A DNA stretch of 64,000 nucleotides from Dehalobacter restrictus DSM 9455 (GTDB taxonomy: Bacteria; Bacillota; Desulfitobacteriia; Desulfitobacteriales; Syntrophobotulaceae): NCBI RefSeq assembly GCF_000512895.1, contig NZ_CP007033.1, forward strand, positions 156,659 to 220,658, given 5' to 3'. Below are positions 1-9,389 of this stretch, piece by piece. Each line of letters begins with the position of its first letter. The first letter of the stretch is position 1. Under the pieces are notes generated by a model, which was not told where the DNA came from, ran no database searches, and saw only the letters and a list, made by a program, of their open reading frames with translations. The position numbers and the translations under genes were made by a program.

Positions 1-384
1 CTGGAGAGTTTTGCAAACAAGTATCCCGATAATAATTATTTTGTCCGCTTAAATTGCCCTGAATTTACCAGCTTGTGTCCGATTACCGGCCAACCGGATT
101 TTGGAACGATGATTATCAATTATATCCCGGATCAGAAATTGGTAGAAAGCAAATCGTTGAAGCTATATCTTTTTAGTTTCCGCAACCATGGAGGTTTTCA
201 CGAAGATGTTGTCAACATCATCATGAAAGACCTGATCCGGCTGCTTGAACCCAGATACATCGAGGTTATAGGAGAATTCAGCCCCAGAGGAGGGATTTCC
301 ATTCATCCTTACAGCAATTATGGACAGCCGGACAGCAAATGGGTAGAATTTGCCGTGAAGAGGCTGCTTAAGTACGGGAAATAG
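1..384 (+). CDS. queF: NADPH-dependent 7-cyano-7-deazaguanine reductase (5' end outside window)
   Basis: The frame is open from base 1, so the start lies upstream; 127 residues are visible. QueF reduces the nitrile preQ0 to the amine preQ1 in queuosine synthesis. The visible part contains [16 protein letters not shown], with the family's thioimide-forming Cys (visible residue 26) and the proton-donor Asp (residue 33), followed by [21 protein letters not shown], the substrate and NADPH region of the short YkvM-type enzymes. The C-terminus is complete (YGK, stop TAG). The end overlaps a broken pcm gene on the other strand. Identification is firm from these motifs; upstream partners cannot be seen. 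Confidence 0.93.
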   Translation: MESFANKYPDNNYFVRLNCPEFTSLCPITGQPDFGTMIINYIPDQKLVESKSLKLYLFSFRNHGGFHEDVVNIIMKDLIRLLEPRYIEVIGEFSPRGGISIHPYSNYGQPDSKWVEFAVKRLLKYGK

Positions 385-867
385 ACGAGTGAGGACATGG
401 GAGCGCTTCTTTTGTCCCCGCTGCTGTCCCAGAGAGCAGCGGTACAAAGCGGCAGTAGTCATCCCAGCTGTCAATATAGCCTTCCAGATTTGTACTGGTC
501 TTTTGTCTGACCAGCAAACGCTGACAGGCTAGCCCTTCGCCGGCTTCAAGTGGGACAACGATTCTTCCGCCGACATCGAGTTGCTCAAGCCAGCAAGGTT
601 CAATGACCGGTGCCGCTGCCGTTACGATGATTCCCCGGTATGGTGCATTTGGTTCATAACCGTTTCGGCCGTCAGCAATGATACTGCAGATCGGATAGTT
701 CAGCTCGGAAGCGGTTCATCATCATAACTGTAGGACCATAAATCTTCAGGGATAAACAAATGCCTGGGGATTTTTTTAATGGCGTCCAGGATGCGTTTGC
801 CATGAACTCCTTGAGGAGCTACATACTCATCAACAAGTATAGCTGCTTTTTCCTGCCAGTTTTGCAT
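368..867 (-). pseudogene. pcm: Protein-L-isoaspartate O-methyltransferase remnant, internal deletion and frameshift
   Basis: Reading the minus strand from ATG at 867 gives about 55 codons of typical PCMT N-terminus (VDEYVAPQGVHGKRILDAI, then IPRHLFIPEDLW) ending at DEPLPS and a TGA near 705. In another frame the PCMT C-terminal part continues: LNYPICSIIADGRNGYEPNA, then PYRGIIVTAAAPVIEP and GGRIVVPLEAGEG, to a stop at 368. In intact PCMTs a segment of about 60 residues, with the GYGQTIS region and the SAM-binding glycine loop, lies between DEPLP and the second block. It is missing here, and the junction also shifts frame. The gene should therefore be inactive. Its tail overlaps queF by about 17 bases. 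Confidence 0.8.
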
Positions 868-1041
868 AGTCTGATCACTTCTTTCCTCTGATAATTTCGG
901 TGGCCGTGTTCATCTATTCAGCTTAATCGGGTACTGATTGGAATTATTTTGGCCTGTTTTCTCATAATTATAGTATAATAAAATTATTTACGGAAAGTAT
1001 TCGGGCTTTGGCTCATTGAACTGGTTAATGGAGGAACATAG

Positions 1042-2535
1042 ATGGTCCAAAAATATATTATTGCGCTCGATCAGGGGACGACAAGCTCACGGGCTGTCAT
1101 TTTTAACCATGAAGGAATGATCGTAGGCAAAGCCCAAAAAGAGTTTGCTCAGATCTATCCGTTCCCGGGGTGGGTTGAACATGATCCTTTGGAAATCTGG
1201 GACACCCAGCTGGCTGCTATCAGAGAGGTTCTGGATCAGACGGACATAAATCCGGATGATATTGTTGGGCTAGGGATAGCAAATCAAAGGGAGACGACTG
1301 TGGTTTGGAACCGTTTTACCGGCAAACCTGTCTATCATGCGATTGTCTGGCAATGCCGCAGAACGACGGAACTTTGCGAGCAGATATTGAACAGTACCTT
1401 AAACGAGTATATTTCAGATGCGACCGGCCTTGTTGCGGATGCTTATTTTTCCGGAACGAAAATCCGCTGGATCCTCGATCATATTCCGGATGGACAGGCG
1501 ATGGCTGAAAAAGGGGATTTGCTTTTTGGCACAATTGACAGCTGGCTCGTCTGGAATCTTACCAAAGGCCGGCTGCATATCACGGATTATAGCAATGCCT
1601 CCCGGACCATGCTCTATAATATCAGGGAACTAGCGTGGGATGACAAAATATTATCTTATCTGAATATCCCCAGATCACTGCTGCCGGAAGTCTGTCCGAG
1701 CAGCCTCTGCTGCGGGGTAACAGATTCTTCGATATTTGGCGCTGAAATACCGATAGCTGGTATAGCCGGTGATCAGCAGGCCGCACTTTTTGGGCAGGCC
1801 TGCTTTACAGAAGGAATGGTTAAAAATACCTATGGTACGGGTTGTTTTATCCTAATGAATACCGGTAAAAATATGATCCGGTCTCAAAATAAATTGCTGA
1901 CAACAATTGCCTGGGGAATTGACAACGGGGTGGAATATGCGCTGGAAGGCAGTGTATTTATTGGTGGAGCAGTCATTCAGTGGCTTCGTGATGAACTTGG
2001 ATTGCTGAAAACTTCTGCCGAAAGCGAGTATTATGCAACTCAGGTCAAAGATACGAACGGTGTCTATATTGTTCCGGCCTTCGTCGGACTCGGCGCACCA
2101 TACTGGGATATGCATGCCCGCGGCATAGTGACCGGACTTACCCGGGGAGCAAACCGCTTCCACCTTGTAAGAGCCGCGCTGGAAAGCATTGCTTATCAGA
2201 CGAATGATGTTCTTGCGTTAATGGCTAAGGATACCGGTATCCGTCTTAAGGCCTTGAAAGTAGACGGCGGTGCAGCCGATAATAATTTCCTGCTGCAGTT
2301 TCAGGCGGATCTCAGCGGTATTCCGGTTGAACGGTCAGAAATTTGTGAGGTTACGGCTTTGGGAGCAGCATATCTGGCAGGTTTGGCAGCCGGATACTGG
2401 AAGGACAAAGAAGAGCTGAAATGCCTCAGTAAAGGGCGTTTTATTTCTGATTCGAACATCACCGAATCTGAGCGTCAGCAATACCTCAGTGGGTGGAAAG
2501 CGGCAGTCAGTCAGGCAACCTATCGGACCGTATGA
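1042..2535 (+). CDS. glpK: Glycerol kinase
   Basis: ATP-dependent phosphorylation of glycerol to sn-glycerol 3-phosphate in the cytoplasm. At 497 residues it matches the family length (about 500). The N-terminal FGGY-kinase phosphate loop DQGTTSSRA starts at residue 10, [11 protein letters not shown] and NQRETT follow, and the C-terminal ATP site [17 protein letters not shown] and [12 protein letters not shown] are intact. The ATG is preceded by GGAGG. No glpF or glpD is adjacent, so it looks monocistronic. It could supply glycerol phosphate for lipids or allow glycerol use. Confidence 0.96.
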   Translation: MVQKYIIALDQGTTSSRAVIFNHEGMIVGKAQKEFAQIYPFPGWVEHDPLEIWDTQLAAIREVLDQTDINPDDIVGLGIANQRETTVVWNRFTGKPVYHAIVWQCRRTTELCEQILNSTLNEYISDATGLVADAYFSGTKIRWILDHIPDGQAMAEKGDLLFGTIDSWLVWNLTKGRLHITDYSNASRTMLYNIRELAWDDKILSYLNIPRSLLPEVCPSSLCCGVTDSSIFGAEIPIAGIAGDQQAALFGQACFTEGMVKNTYGTGCFILMNTGKNMIRSQNKLLTTIAWGIDNGVEYALEGSVFIGGAVIQWLRDELGLLKTSAESEYYATQVKDTNGVYIVPAFVGLGAPYWDMHARGIVTGLTRGANRFHLVRAALESIAYQTNDVLALMAKDTGIRLKALKVDGGAADNNFLLQFQADLSGIPVERSEICEVTALGAAYLAGLAAGYWKDKEELKCLSKGRFISDSNITESERQQYLSGWKAAVSQATYRTV

Positions 2536-2679
2536 TGGGATTATGAACGGAAAATACAAATAACAGATATGTTCAGATAATATTTATTGGCGTAAAGGTT
2601 TCTTTTTTCCCCTTAGTCGTAGTAAAATAGTCTTGCTTGATTTTTTGCACAGGGCAATATCATTATTTTCGGGAGTAAA

Positions 2680-3420
2680 GTGGAAGGCAAAATGGAATAC
2701 CTTCGTATAGGCAAAAGGCAAATTGAATATGAGCTTCGAAAAAGCAGCAAAGCAAAAAGATTGATTGTTACCATCAAACATCAGAAGTTAAAGGTTTCTG
2801 TTCCTGCCGAAATTACTTTTACCCAGGCCAGACGATATCTGGAAAACAATAAAGACCTGATATTAAAGCACATCGAAAAACAAAATTCAGCAGCAGGTGA
2901 AACTGCTGCGAAGGAATATGTTTCAGGTGAAAAACTACTGTACAGGGGCAGGCATTATCCTCTGCTGATCGAGGAAAAGGCCGGACCCGGAAGCTCCTCA
3001 GCATCGTTTATTGGAAGCAGGATCGTTGTAACCATTCCACCGGGGTTATCAAAAGAGAAGAAAAGTCAATCAACCAAAAAGATACTGGAAGAATGGTATA
3101 TCCGGCAGGCCCAAAAGCTTCTTCCTGAACAGGTCGAATATTATGCCAGACAGCTGGATATTACCTACCAAAAACTTAGAATTAAGGATCAAAAAACAAA
3201 ATGGGGAAGCTGTTCAAGCAAAGGATACATCAACTTAAATTGGCGCATTATCATGGCACCGAACCAGGTTGCGGCTTATGTGATTATTCATGAATTGGCC
3301 CATCTTAAGTACATGAACCATTCCAAGGAATTTTGGGCATTCGTGGAACAAATTCTGCCGGACTATAAGAAGTGGAAAAGCTGGCTGAAAGAACATTGTA
3401 ATGAATTGATGGACGGATGA
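2680..3420 (+). CDS. YgjP/DUF45-type zinc metallopeptidase
   Basis: About 246 residues. The C-terminal half contains WGSCSSKGYINLNWRIIMAP and the zinc motif HELAHLKYMNHSKEFW (HExxH with a downstream His), typical of the YgjP-like WLM/M48-related family. The physiological substrate of this family is not established. The basic N-terminal half (LRKSSKAKRLIVTIK) is also family-typical. The GTG at 2680 is used here with GGGAG only a few bases upstream; the ATG at 2692 is an equally possible start. It stands alone, converging on the minus-strand gene pair. Confidence 0.8.
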   Translation: MEGKMEYLRIGKRQIEYELRKSSKAKRLIVTIKHQKLKVSVPAEITFTQARRYLENNKDLILKHIEKQNSAAGETAAKEYVSGEKLLYRGRHYPLLIEEKAGPGSSSASFIGSRIVVTIPPGLSKEKKSQSTKKILEEWYIRQAQKLLPEQVEYYARQLDITYQKLRIKDQKTKWGSCSSKGYINLNWRIIMAPNQVAAYVIIHELAHLKYMNHSKEFWAFVEQILPDYKKWKSWLKEHCNELMDG

Positions 3421-3422
3421 GA

Positions 3423-4166
3423 TTAAAGCAGCTCCGATTTTCGAAATTCCACCAGGTTATGACGATAGCGCTGGGGGATAAAATGGGATTGGAGCTTTTT
3501 ATTTTTGCGGTTTTCAATGCTGATACGGGTAAAATATTTAGCCCAGAGCTCCTGGTATAATTGTTCTGTCTCTGAATCAGGAATGGCTGCTTCCTCGGAA
3601 AAATCGGAAAGGTACCAGTCTTTTTTATTGCAGATGATCGCAAGGCTTCTTTTTTTGTCATGAATAATGAAACGTTCGCCTGCTAGCCTGTCGGCAAAAT
3701 GGTCGGCCAGAAGAATTAATATATTATGATCCGGCTCCAGGGCCGAATAAAGATAACTGCGGGTATCCGTAAAGCGAAGTAGCCCCAAAAAGCGCTCTGC
3801 TTCAAAAGATACTTTCTTGGCTGTTTGCCGGATCGGCAATACCTCGGGATGAGAATGAATGCTGTCAATTTTCGGACCTAACTGAAAGCCCAGCTGAAGG
3901 TATTTTAAGATAAGGTTTTCTTTAGCGGTATTGTTCGAGAGGTATACATAATAGATCTGCATTAAGGAGTAGACAGAAATTTTTCTGTCTATCGCATCAT
4001 AAACCCTGGCAGCAAGCACAGGATCACTTTGGATAACGGTAGATGGCGTGAACATATTGAACTGATACGAAGCCTCAGGATAGATTCCCTGGGCTCTTTG
4101 TTCATAATAGCTGTAATATATTGAAGTCAGCAGACCGTCAAAGCTTCCGTCATATAAATAATCCAT
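3423..4166 (-). CDS. DUF4130 / TIGR03915-type probable DNA metabolism protein
   Basis: About 247 residues, starting MDYLYDGSFDGLLTSIYYSYY, the hallmark N-terminus of the TIGR03915/DUF4130 family. ATG at 4166 is preferred over TTG at 4172 because GAGGGA lies nine bases upstream of it. The C-terminal part has the conserved LWAKYFTRISIENRKNKKLQ and FIPQRYRHNLVEF segments. The family is predicted to act in DNA metabolism and is habitually encoded next to the radical SAM protein found immediately upstream here. In other genomes the domain is fused to uracil-DNA-glycosylase-like domains. Biochemical function is unproven. Confidence 0.8.
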   Translation of the reverse strand: MDYLYDGSFDGLLTSIYYSYYEQRAQGIYPEASYQFNMFTPSTVIQSDPVLAARVYDAIDRKISVYSLMQIYYVYLSNNTAKENLILKYLQLGFQLGPKIDSIHSHPEVLPIRQTAKKVSFEAERFLGLLRFTDTRSYLYSALEPDHNILILLADHFADRLAGERFIIHDKKRSLAIICNKKDWYLSDFSEEAAIPDSETEQLYQELWAKYFTRISIENRKNKKLQSHFIPQRYRHNLVEFRKSELL

Positions 4167-4245
4167 TTTCAACAGTCCCTCATTCTTCGGAAGATTCCTA
4201 GAACCTTGTCAACCCTAAAATGATCATCTATGTTTACAGGATAAA

Positions 4246-5472
4246 TCAGAACAAACATAGCTGAACGGGTTTGGCTACAGGTGCCAGGGCCTGGCGCACC
4301 AAGGCACTTTCTGCAGGGATGCCTCCGTAATAACAGCCCTGACACGTAATAAAATATTTAGCGCGCTTAAGAACCACACCCATTTTTTTAAGATGATTAT
4401 AAGAAATATTACCCAGCCTGCGCTGCAGGATGATTCTCTGGGCGGAAGTCACGCCTACGCCAGGAATTCGAAGCAGCTCTTCATAAGAGGCTTGGTTGAT
4501 TTCTAGAGGAAATAACTGCATGTTTCGAAGCGCCCAGGAAATTTTGGGATCAAAATCGGTATCCAAAAACGGACTTTGTTCATTGACGATTTCATCCGCT
4601 TTAAAGCTGTAAAATCTCAGCAGCCAGTCCGCCTGATAGAGCCGGTGTTCTCTAAGCAAAGGCGGAGAAGTGGAAAGAGCAGGAAGATTTGGGCCCTCAT
4701 TAACGGGAACATAGGCCGAGTAATAGACTCTTTTCAACTGAAAACGGTTGTAAAGGGTTTCTGTGGCTTTAATAATGGAAAGGTCACTGTCTTTGCTTGC
4801 CCCGACAATCATCTGGGTCGACTGTCCTGCCGGAACAAATTTTTGGACGTGTCGGAAGATCTTTCTTTCGGAAGCGTTTTGCGTCATTTGATTATTAATT
4901 TGATTCATCGGCGCAAATAGGACGGGCAGTGTCTTTTGCGGCGCCAGGAGTTTGAGGCTCTGCTCTGTAGGCTGTTCAATATTAATGCTCATCCTGTCGG
5001 CGAGTAATCCGGTCTTGTTGACCAGCGCCGGATCGGCGCCGGGAATCACTTTGACGTGTATATATCCGTAAAAGTGATATTCATGCCTCAGAATGTCAAG
5101 AACCTGATAAATCCTTTCCATGGTATGATTTGGACTGCGCTCAATCCCCGAGCTCAAAAAAAGACCTTCAATATAATTTCGCCTGTAGAATTGAATCGTC
5201 AGGTCGGCAACTTCCCTTGGCGTGAAACTGGCTCGCGGGATATCATTTTGATTACGGTTAATGCAATAATGACAGTTATAAATACAGTAGTTGGTCAGAA
5301 GAAGTTTTAAGAGTGAAACACAGCGGCCGTCGGCAGACCAGGTATGGCAGATGCCAAATGATTTGGAATTGCCGATACCGCCTTTATTTTGTTTATTTAC
5401 CCCGCTTGAAGCACAGGAAACATCATACTTGGCTCCATCGGCGAGGACTGCAAGTCTTTCCAGGGTACTCAT
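4246..5472 (-). CDS. Putative DNA modification/repair radical SAM protein (TIGR03916 type)
   Basis: About 408 residues from ATG 5472, chosen because GGGGTG lies six bases upstream and the family begins MSTLERLAVLADGAKYDVSC. The longer frame to 5541 adds only a spurious hydrophobic leader. The radical SAM cluster motif is CIYNCHYC (about residues 62-69). The C-terminal third contains a helix-hairpin-helix (LLRIPGVGVTSAQRIILQRR), which normally contacts DNA. With the DUF4130-type gene 79 bases downstream it forms a widespread two-gene module of unknown reaction. Both genes run leftward and away from the thiamine operon. Confidence 0.82.
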   Translation of the reverse strand: MSTLERLAVLADGAKYDVSCASSGVNKQNKGGIGNSKSFGICHTWSADGRCVSLLKLLLTNYCIYNCHYCINRNQNDIPRASFTPREVADLTIQFYRRNYIEGLFLSSGIERSPNHTMERIYQVLDILRHEYHFYGYIHVKVIPGADPALVNKTGLLADRMSINIEQPTEQSLKLLAPQKTLPVLFAPMNQINNQMTQNASERKIFRHVQKFVPAGQSTQMIVGASKDSDLSIIKATETLYNRFQLKRVYYSAYVPVNEGPNLPALSTSPPLLREHRLYQADWLLRFYSFKADEIVNEQSPFLDTDFDPKISWALRNMQLFPLEINQASYEELLRIPGVGVTSAQRIILQRRLGNISYNHLKKMGVVLKRAKYFITCQGCYYGGIPAESALVRQALAPVAKPVQLCLF

Positions 5473-5602
5473 GCTCATCACCCCAATAAATTTTAGCAGA
5501 AACAGAACAGAAATGCAAACATATGTTCGATAATTCTGCATAATACGGGTTCGGAGATAGATAAGACAAAAATAAGAACAAAAAATAAAAAAAAAGATCG
5601 AC

Positions 5603-5631
5603 TTGAAATCTATTTCAGAAAATACTATACT
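5603..5631 (+). promoter_or_regulatory. Sigma-A type promoter of the thiamine operon
   Basis: TTGAAA (5603-5608) and TATACT (5626-5631) are separated by 17 bases. Transcription would start near 5638, about 45 bases before the TPP riboswitch. Confidence 0.65.
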
Positions 5632-5680
5632 AGGTTCAATTATTCTAATCTTACCAGCTCAAAATTAAATAACTTAATTT

Positions 5681-5778
5681 CAGGGGTGCCGGATCGAGGC
5701 CGGCTGAGATAAAGACCCAATGATGTCTTTGACTCCTATAACCTGATCCAGGTAATGCTGGCGGAGGGAAGAAGTTTT
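5681..5778 (+). promoter_or_regulatory. TPP riboswitch (THI element)
   Basis: The classic conserved blocks occur in order: GGGGTGCC, GGCTGAGATAAAGACCC, GACTCCTATAACCTGATCC and AGGTAATGCTGGCGGAGGGAAG. The aptamer lies about 130 bases upstream of thiD and is followed by an intrinsic terminator, so control is most simply transcription attenuation by thiamine pyrophosphate. All four downstream genes belong to thiamine synthesis, salvage or uptake. Confidence 0.95.
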
Positions 5779-5787
5779 GGAATACAT

Positions 5788-5876
5788 GAGATGTTAGACG
5801 TACGTATAGTACGTACTGCAATGTTTTTAAGCAGACAAAACACAAATCTTTTTCCGATTTGTGTTTTTCGTTTTTC
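5788..5876 (+). terminator. Riboswitch expression platform: palindrome and intrinsic terminator
   Basis: After the aptamer comes a palindromic stretch ACGTACGTATAGTACGT, then the hairpin ACACAAATC/GATTTGTGT (about 5841-5871) followed by a T run. This fits a TPP-controlled terminator ahead of thiD. The palindrome may be part of the competing antiterminator structure; that is inference. Confidence 0.75.
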
Positions 5877-5905
5877 TGCTCAGAAATCGAGAAAGAAGGT
5901 ATCCT

Positions 5906-6712
5906 ATGAAAAAAGTATTAACAATTGCAGGCAGTGACACTTGTGGTGGAGCAGGAATTCAGGCTGATTTGAAGACTTTTGCTGCACATGGGGTTTATGG
6001 AATGAGTGTGATAACTGCTGTGACAGCACAGAATACCCAAGGGGTTATTGCTGTGCAGGATATTAAGCCGGAGATTATCGGGAAACAAATCGATGCAATT
6101 TTTGAAGACATTGAAGTAGATGCATTGAAAATCGGGATGGTATCGGTAAGCGAGACTATAGAAACGATTCGGGATAGATTAATTGAGCATAACGTCAAAA
6201 GGATTGTACTTGATCCGGTGATGATTTCGAAAAGCGGATATCCTTTACTGAAGGAAGATGCCAGAAAGGCTTTGATTACAAACCTACTGCCGCTTGCGAC
6301 CATCGTTACTCCGAATATTCCTGAGGCTGAGACAATTACAGGAAGGCCGATCCTAAATCTTCGGGATGTGAAGGAAGCAGCAAAAATAATTTTATCCTTG
6401 GGACCCGCCTGTGTCTTGCTAAAAGGTGGACACTTGGAGGGAACGGCGACGGATATTCTGTTTGATGGAAAAGTATTTTCTGAATTTAAAGCGCCAAGGC
6501 TGAATACGAAAAATACCCATGGCACCGGTTGTACCCTTTCGGCTTCTATTGCTGCAAACCTGGCCAAGGACATGGAAATGACCAGGGCCGTAGAAGCAAG
6601 TAAAAAATATATTACGATGGCGATAGAGCATTCGTTGGAAATAGGTAAAGGGGTAGGCCCAACGCACCATTTTTACGAAATTTATAAGAAAGCGGGAATG
6701 ATGGATGAGTGA
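5906..6712 (+). CDS. thiD: Hydroxymethylpyrimidine/phosphomethylpyrimidine kinase
   Basis: Phosphorylates HMP and HMP-P to HMP-PP, the pyrimidine half of thiamine. 268 residues from ATG 5906 with GAAGG upstream; the longer frame reads into the terminator and is not a gene start. Family motifs: ITIAGSD-like TIAGSDTCGGAGIQADLKTF at the N-terminus, VLDPVMISKSG in the middle, and NTHGTGCTLSASIAANLA, the anion-hole and catalytic region of the ribokinase fold. First gene of the TPP-regulated operon; its stop overlaps cytX by eight bases, suggesting translational coupling. Confidence 0.95.
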   Translation: MKKVLTIAGSDTCGGAGIQADLKTFAAHGVYGMSVITAVTAQNTQGVIAVQDIKPEIIGKQIDAIFEDIEVDALKIGMVSVSETIETIRDRLIEHNVKRIVLDPVMISKSGYPLLKEDARKALITNLLPLATIVTPNIPEAETITGRPILNLRDVKEAAKIILSLGPACVLLKGGHLEGTATDILFDGKVFSEFKAPRLNTKNTHGTGCTLSASIAANLAKDMEMTRAVEASKKYITMAIEHSLEIGKGVGPTHHFYEIYKKAGMMDE

Positions 6713-7937
6713 TTCTAAAATACCTGATAATAAAACACAAGGGGTTCCTTCTTTCAGCCATTTTATCCTCTGGTTTGGGGCAGCAGTTTCTATTGCTGAA
6801 ATCTATACCGGGGCATTAATTGCTCCCCTTGGTTTCAGCAAAGGTGTTCAGGCTATTCTGCTGGGGCATTTGCTTGGCGTTGTTATTCTAGGTCTCACCG
6901 GAATAATCGGTGCAGAAAAAAGAATTTCGGCCATAGAATCTACCCGAATTTCTTTTGGAAAATACGGGTCTTATGGTTTTTCAGTTCTAAATATTTTGCA
7001 GCTTCTTGGCTGGACGGCTGTGATGATTATTGTGGGCGCTCGTTCAGTCAATGAAATCAGCAAGATTCTCTGGGGCTTTAATAACCAGCTATTATGGAGC
7101 ATTTTTATCGGTTTACTAATTTGTCTCTGGATTGGGGTCGGGATAAAAAAGCTTAACAAAGTGAATGCTCTGGCCGTAGGACTGCTATTCATTCTGACAA
7201 TTGTCTTAAGCACGATTGTCTTCAAAAATCCTGGTTTAGCTGTCCAGATTCCAGATGGAGAGCTTTCCTTTGGTGCAGCAGTAGAACTTAGCGTAATTAT
7301 GCCGCTATCCTGGTTACCACTGATTTCAGATTATACCCGTTATTCAAAGAGCCGCAAGGGAGCTTTTTGGGGGAGTGCCGGCGGCTATTTTGTCGGGAGC
7401 AGCTGGATGTATGTCATCGGACTGGGAGCGGCTATTGTTGCCGGGAATTCTGATATTTCGGCAATTCTCCTATCTGCCAATCTTGGAATTGCAGCAATGG
7501 GAATTGTGGTTTTATCTACGGTGACGACGACCTTTCTTGATGCTTATTCAGCGGGAGTCAGTTATCTGAATATCTGGCCGAAAGCAAATGATAAAATAGC
7601 TGGTCTGGTCATGACATTTATCGGAACTGTACTTGCCGTCATTGTGCCCATGGAACAGTATGAGAACTTTCTTTATGCCATAGGTTCCGTTTTTGCTCCG
7701 CTTTTCGCAATTCTTTTAACGGAGTATTATATCTTCAGAAAAAAGGAGATCAAGGAAGATCAGGCTATCAATTGGCTAAACATGCTGATCTGGGTTATAG
7801 GCGTTGTACTTTATCAGCAGTTTGCGGCGAGCGGTTTTTTCTTAGGAAGTACCCTGCCTGTAATGGTGATAACAGCAATATTTTGTATTTTAGGTAAAGG
7901 GGTTGTCGGAAAATGGATATCATCAAAGAATGTGTAG
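6705..7937 (+). CDS. cytX: HMP permease CytX (NCS1 family)
   Basis: 410 residues with about twelve hydrophobic membrane segments and the NCS1 nucleobase-transporter pattern (WFGAAVSIAEIYTGALIAPLGF near the N-terminus, PLSWLPLISDYTRYSKS mid-protein). CytX proteins are thiamine-regulated transporters predicted to import hydroxymethylpyrimidine. The position between thiD and thiM under a TPP riboswitch supports that role. It overlaps thiD by eight and thiM by 25 bases. Confidence 0.9.
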   Translation: MSDSKIPDNKTQGVPSFSHFILWFGAAVSIAEIYTGALIAPLGFSKGVQAILLGHLLGVVILGLTGIIGAEKRISAIESTRISFGKYGSYGFSVLNILQLLGWTAVMIIVGARSVNEISKILWGFNNQLLWSIFIGLLICLWIGVGIKKLNKVNALAVGLLFILTIVLSTIVFKNPGLAVQIPDGELSFGAAVELSVIMPLSWLPLISDYTRYSKSRKGAFWGSAGGYFVGSSWMYVIGLGAAIVAGNSDISAILLSANLGIAAMGIVVLSTVTTTFLDAYSAGVSYLNIWPKANDKIAGLVMTFIGTVLAVIVPMEQYENFLYAIGSVFAPLFAILLTEYYIFRKKEIKEDQAINWLNMLIWVIGVVLYQQFAASGFFLGSTLPVMVITAIFCILGKGVVGKWISSKNV

Positions 7938-8728
7938 AAGCTCTGAAAGAATTAAAAGAGCGAAGACCGCTGGTTCACAACATCACCAATTATGTTACGG
8001 TCAATGATTGCGCGAATATCATTCTCGCGCTCGGGGGCTCACCGGTGATGGCTGACGATATCAGTGAAGTTGAAGATATGGTGGCGATCGCTTCAAGCCT
8101 TGTGATTAATATGGGCACTTTGAGTGAAAGAACGGTTGGTTCCATGATCAAGGCAGGAAAGAGAGCCAACCAATTACACATACCTGTTATTTTTGATCCT
8201 GTAGGTGTAGGCGCTACGCCCTATCGCAATAAGGTTGCCCAAACACTGCTAAATGAAATTCATTTTGCCGTAATCAGAGGAAATATGTCCGAAATCAAGT
8301 GTTTAAACGGCTTGAACGTTCAAACCAAGGGAGTCGATTCCGTAACGGACGAAACGGGCGGGGTAGAAGTTGCCAAAGACTTAGCGGCTAGAATGAACTG
8401 TGTAGCAGCTGTTACCGGTAAAACGGATATTATTACAAATGGAAAAGCAGTATGCAGTATCGCAAATGGTCATCCGATCCTGGCGCATGTTACAGGTACC
8501 GGCTGTATGGCGACAGCGCTGGTCGGAACCTACTGCGGCGTGGTTGCAGATTCCTTTATAGCGGCCGCAGCGGGAGTAATGACGATGGGGCTTGCCGGAG
8601 AGCTAGCCCAAAGAACATTGCAAGATAAGGAAGGAATAGGCACTTTTAGGGTGAGACTTTTCGATAGTGTCTATAATCTGGGTGAAGATACGATAAGGAA
8701 AGAAGGGAGGATAAAATTGCTTGCCTAG
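7913..8728 (+). CDS. thiM: Hydroxyethylthiazole kinase
   Basis: 271 residues. Phosphorylates 4-methyl-5-(2-hydroxyethyl)thiazole, the salvage route for the thiazole half of thiamine. Recognisable by RPLVHNITNYVTVNDCANIILALGGSPVMADD at the N-terminus, VIFDPVGVGATPYR, and the catalytic VTGTGCMATALVGTY. ATG at 7913 sits inside the end of cytX. No thiG, thiC or thiF is in the operon, so this cluster is a salvage and assembly set. Confidence 0.95.
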   Translation: MDIIKECVEALKELKERRPLVHNITNYVTVNDCANIILALGGSPVMADDISEVEDMVAIASSLVINMGTLSERTVGSMIKAGKRANQLHIPVIFDPVGVGATPYRNKVAQTLLNEIHFAVIRGNMSEIKCLNGLNVQTKGVDSVTDETGGVEVAKDLAARMNCVAAVTGKTDIITNGKAVCSIANGHPILAHVTGTGCMATALVGTYCGVVADSFIAAAAGVMTMGLAGELAQRTLQDKEGIGTFRVRLFDSVYNLGEDTIRKEGRIKLLA

Positions 8729-9389
8729 CTTAAAATGGGACTACTCTCTTTATCTTGTTACTGATAGAAGCTATATCGGAGTTCGGGATTTGATCGTTTG
8801 TGTTCGGGAAGCAATTGAAGGTGGTGTCTCTCTTGTTCAGCTTCGGGAGAAAATCGCCCCGTCCCGGGAATTTTATGAAATGGCCGAGAAATTGAAAAGC
8901 CTGACTTCCCGTTACAATGTTCCGTTGATTATTAACGATCGTCTGGATATTGCCTTAGCCATCGATGCTGATGGTCTGCATCTGGGACAGGAAGATCTGC
9001 CGATTGCGGTAGCCAGAAAACACATTGGACAAGATAAAATCATTGGGATATCAGTCAGTAATGTTGCAGAAGCCATTCAAGCGGAAAAAGAGGGAGCGGA
9101 CTATCTTGGAGTAGGGGCAATGTATGCAACAGGAACGAAGATCGATGCCAAACTTGTTTCGCTGGCAGTGCTGGAGAAGATAAAAAAAGCCGTCTCAATC
9201 CCTGTCGTAGCGATTGGCGGGATTAAGAAGGAAAATGCTGTGCGTACGATGGAAACCGGGATTGACGGAATATCCGTAGTTTCTGCTATCCTAGCGGCGC
9301 AAGACATTGAACAGGCAGCACGGGAATTAAAAAAATCATATCAAAAACAGACTAATTATACGAAAGGGGCTGTGCTGAAACTTAAATAG
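8721..9389 (+). CDS. thiE: Thiamine-phosphate synthase with IS-derived C-terminus
   Basis: 222 residues from TTG 8721, with GGGAGG ten bases upstream; it overlaps thiM by eight bases. Couples HMP-PP and thiazole phosphate to thiamine phosphate. TIM-barrel motifs: YLVTDR, LVQLREK, LIINDRLDIALAIDADGLHLGQEDLP, IGISV, YLGVGAMYATGTK, and VVAIGGI with GISVVSAILAA. The barrel is complete. The last eight or so residues (KGAVLKLK) and the stop codon are encoded by the terminal repeat of an IS1182-type element beginning near 9365, so the native tail has been replaced. The enzyme is probably still active because the core motifs are intact. Confidence 0.93.
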   Translation: MPSLKWDYSLYLVTDRSYIGVRDLIVCVREAIEGGVSLVQLREKIAPSREFYEMAEKLKSLTSRYNVPLIINDRLDIALAIDADGLHLGQEDLPIAVARKHIGQDKIIGISVSNVAEAIQAEKEGADYLGVGAMYATGTKIDAKLVSLAVLEKIKKAVSIPVVAIGGIKKENAVRTMETGIDGISVVSAILAAQDIEQAARELKKSYQKQTNYTKGAVLKLK

